From assembly GCA_021399445.1 (NCBI GenBank), contig JAJTUQ010000006.1:496001-560000 (forward strand): a DNA stretch of 64,000 nt, given 5' to 3'. Both the position numbers and the translations under genes were made by a program. Below are positions 60,901 through 64,000 of the stretch, one piece after another. The stretch's first letter is position 1, and every line of letters starts with the position of its first letter. The DNA is from Xylogone sp. PMI_703 (taxonomy: Eukaryota > Ascomycota > Leotiomycetes). The notes under the pieces are model-generated. The model had not been told where the DNA came from. It worked only from the letters and a program-made list of their open reading frames with translations, and searched no databases.

Positions 60901-63900
60901 TCAATATTGGACAGGCGAACTTGAGCTAAGATGGAGACCTATCTGATGATTAGAATATAGGGAACAAATCATCAGTTTACTTACATGATTTTCCCTGAAA
61001 ATCTCTAGATCTTGCATTGGCTCCATGTCTAATTAGGCTAAGTATAAAGTGTAGCTCTGCATTCACACATGCAGCGAGCAAGGCTGTTCGTCCTTGCCGG
61101 TTCCTAGACTCGAGGTCTAGCCCTTTCTCCATCAATAACGGAATAGCCTTTATCCTTCCCTCACCCCTATTTCCATAGCGAAAGTTGTATAAGCAAGTTC
61201 CACCCTTGTTATTCTTAATTGTAGGATCTGCGACAAGCAACCATTCTTTGATATGCGGGAGATCAAACAGCCACGATCGGCAGATATGATGCAGCGCAGT
61301 ATTTCCATCTGAATCTTGCATGTTAAAATCAGCACCATTATCAATATATGCCTTAATATCAGTACATCGTTCCTTCCCATAGGCAATGAGAGGAGTCGCG
61401 AGATCGCCTGGTCGAGTAGCATTAATATCAGCCACTCCCTTTGTGAACAATCCAATGATTTTGGGATTCTGATGCCACAGTTGATGTAAATGAAGCGGAG
61501 TGTTTCCCTCATCGTCAGTTGCCCGGGGATTGGCACCATTGTTTAGGAGTAGAGACACAAATCGTAACGTTCGATCTGAATCTCCGTGGCCGTAACGAAG
61601 TTGGTCCGTCCAGGCGAACAACACTGTTTGGCCCTTCCCATCTCTGGTCTCGACATCACATCCAGCTTTAATCAATAAGGCACCGGTCTGCTCCCATTCT
61701 TCGACGCTACTAAGATGCAGATCGTGATGTGTCCTGCGTCCACAGTGCGCCTATCCTTGCAGTGGAGTTCGTCCCATTCCAATTTTTTTCCCCGCTGCTT
61801 GGTCATCTGTGGAGGGGACCAAATCATCCGATCTTACATGCACATCAGCTCCATTTTCGAGCAAGACGCGAACAGTGGCACAAAATCCGCGACATGCGGC
61901 TAGATAGATGGCAGTATCTCCACATGCGTCTTTCCTATTTATATTAGCCAAAATTTGGGGATCCTGAGTTAGAGTCGAGAGAAGCTTGGCTTGACCTGTC
62001 GCGGACGCCCAGTGCGGAAGAATATCATTCTTCAGAGAAGGCTCCAGGTGCTGCAACAACTCGGTGACAACATCTACGTTTCCAATCTCACATGCTAGCT
62101 GTATAGGTGTGCTTTCGAGGGTAGAAGGACAAGATACAAACCAATCATGGTCTTCGCCATCTTTCGGTGACGCTGGGTTTGCACCAGCATCGAGCAAGTA
62201 ACACAGAGCTGTGACATGATTGCCCTTAGATGCGTGGTGTATTGGTTTTAAGCCATCCCAGTCACTGATTGTAAATGAGGCCTTCCGACTAAGAAGAGCG
62301 TTCAGTGTCTCGGCATGTCCGTACATAGCAGCGTAGGCAGTTGCTGTTCGATTTTGAGAATCTGTAAGATCTGGGTCTATTCCTTTTTCCAGAAGCCAGA
62401 CAGTGTAGTATGTTAATCCAGCTCTAGAACCTACGTGAAGTGGATGAAAGTTGTCGATTACAGGCTGGCCCTCCTTCGCAAATAAAAAATCCTTCCAACT
62501 TTCAAAATTGTGACTTCCATATTGCAAGAATTCATCTAATGCATGTGCTAGTTGTATATCGGAAGAATCACATTTGGCTGCATGATAAAGTAAATTCTGT
62601 GAAGCGTACTGAAGGAAATGGAAGCGAACCATCAGCTGGCTCTGCGTCTCCGCCGAGGGGAGTTCTTCATAAGAGTCACTCGTTGGCCGATTAATGATCC
62701 ACGAGTCAAAACACCCGGATTTGAGGTAATAAATACAAGAGAATGTAAGAGATCGATGTATTAGAGCAGGCATGAATGCTGGGAACCACTTCTCAGATTC
62801 AACGATCTCTTTAGCACTACTCCGGCTGGTGTCTAGAATGAATTCGGTGAGTGAGTGATGGATCACTTGCACAGTCTCATCGTCCAAAATCTCGAGTAGA
62901 GGGCCGCATGAAGTCCGGACCATCAGCTTTACTTCTTGGGAAGAATTAAGTCCTGCGGAATCACCGAGAGATTTGACCAGTGCCGCAAGTTCCGTGACTC
63001 GAAGAGGACGAGATGCATGGGTGACCCAAGAAAGGAGCAAGAACTGAAGGTGCAAGCTTGCTCCCGAGATTCACATACATGTCTTCCAAAGAGTTCGGAA
63101 GATGCTGCAGACTTTCTAACACCGGTATTGATTTCTGAAGAAGCTCATCTAGCATAAGTCGGGCGTAGATAAAGAGGCCACGGCCTTTCTGGCAAAGAAC
63201 ATCCTTGAGTATAAACTGATTCTCCATAGGCAAGCTTCTCTGCTGTTGAGTGGATAGGCGGTGAGTGATGTAGGCATTGATATCTTTCTCAACTCTGTGA
63301 CCAGAAAGTCTAACATTGGTTATTAAGGGACCTTTTAAAGCAGTTTGAAGGTGGGGCAACGGACGACTGGTTATGATCAGCTTGATTGAATCCGGTTTCA
63401 TTTGCGCGAGGTCTCCAAGGCATTGAAGAAAGGCATCTTCCTCAATAGCAAGTTCATCCAATGCATCGAAAACAAGATAGACTCTCGGAATTGTTGAGAG
63501 TCCGGCAAGCAAGATTCTCCAGAGCTCGTGGAAAGGGAACGTTCCCTACAACGGGATATTCCTTAAGAACACCTTTAAGTCTTCGTTGAAGGGCCACACA
63601 ATATTTTAAAAACTGATACAAACAGTCTCGAACGAGAAATCGAGGCTTGCTATTGGACTCGATGATCCGCCGAGAAAAGAAGAATAAGACAGGGACATCG
63701 TTCTTCAATGTCCGGACTAAGTTGGCGGCGACAACGGATTTCCCGCTCCCAGGGATTCCTTGAATCCACAACGCGCCAATCGTGTCCTCACTCTTATGCC
63801 AGCTCATGTACTGCTCTGTGTGTAACAACCAGTCTCCCGTGCCCGGCAAGTGAGCATTCAGGTGCTTGTGATATTCGCTGCCTTCGGACTCGAATTCGGT

Positions 63901-64000
63901 GGGAGACAACCACAGCCTGATTTTCTCAAGATCTTCTTCTGTCACTCTCAGAGGGTCGTCCTTGTTCCCTTGGTCAACATCTTTTCAAATGGTCAACCGC
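57930..64000 (-). pseudogene. NACHT-ankyrin NLR with multiple frame breaks, 5' end off window
   Basis: The order of domains on the minus strand is that of a fungal NACHT-ANK protein. The NACHT comes first, with P-loop IQGIPGSGKSVVAANLV (about 63770) and Walker B VYLVFDALDEL (about 63480). Next is a winged-helix-like region (LLSWVTHASRPLRVTELAAL), then more than twenty ankyrin-type repeats down to the TAG at 57930. Continuity needs frame changes near 63526-63550, 63060-63075, 60880-60938, 59655-59690 and 58700-58722, and passes an in-frame TAG at 61751-61753. A further break or intron lies at 60054-60173. One normal intron is visible at 60939-60984. Each segment reads on as conserved repeat sequence after the break, so the gene was recently functional. 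Assembly errors at short runs could explain some breaks but hardly all, given the clean neighbours. Confidence 0.7.

Noticed and set aside
1..64000. CRISPR arrays, tRNA or rRNA genes, prokaryotic operons
   Set aside because: No regularly spaced repeats, no tRNA-like B-box sequence noticed by eye and no rRNA segments; intron structure shows a eukaryotic nuclear sequence. A tRNAscan run would settle tRNAs.

Overview
The window looks like a piece of a filamentous ascomycete (Pezizomycotina) genome. Genes carry short introns (mostly 45-90 bp) with GT..AG borders and CTAAC/CTGAC-like branch sites. The families are typically fungal: two Zn2Cys6 regulators, a SAT4/rhodopsin-like seven-TM protein, HET-domain proteins, NACHT/ankyrin and WD40 NLR-type proteins, and secreted glycoside hydrolases. 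I cannot fix the species; a Leotiomycete or Sordariomycete would fit. All gene models were assembled by hand from reading frames and splice signals.

Layout. 1-7,761 is a decayed NLR/allorecognition zone. It holds a 5'-truncated hypothetical gene with a nonsense codon and a frameshift, a WD40 NLR C-terminal relic, an intact C2H2 gene, an MFS relic, a TPR relic and a HET relic. 8,394-17,603 is ordinary: a six-exon HSL-type esterase, a small membrane protein, a six-exon Zn2Cys6 regulator, an Akt2-like alpha/beta hydrolase and a SAT4-like membrane protein. 17,604-22,926 is almost gene-free. 22,927-34,753 holds a secreted hydrolase, a second Zn2Cys6 regulator with an apparent GC-AG intron, a SYLF-domain protein, a Zn-cluster-less regulator-like protein and a small cysteine-free secreted protein; an exact 10-bp motif recurs upstream of three of these genes.

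36,294-45,064 contains an MDR oxidoreductase and, next to it, a divergent pair of large multi-exon genes (583 and 1,156 aa). I cannot assign either to a described family; they share a 1.2-kb promoter region with TATA-like boxes on both sides. This pair is the best candidate here for an undescribed system. 45,266-53,580 is a divergent secreted carbohydrate-degradation pair: a GH35 beta-galactosidase and a GH106-like alpha-L-rhamnosidase-type protein, suggesting joint attack on galactan-decorated rhamnogalacturonan. 54,981-64,000 holds an intact HET gene followed by a NACHT-ankyrin gene broken by several frame changes and running off the right edge.

The neighbouring enzyme genes splice into clean full-length proteins, so base quality seems adequate. 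The lesions concentrate in NLR-type genes at both ends. In the left zone all four point lesions read as G-to-A on the coding strand (three Trp-to-stop, one ATG-to-ATA), as expected from RIP-like C-to-T mutation.
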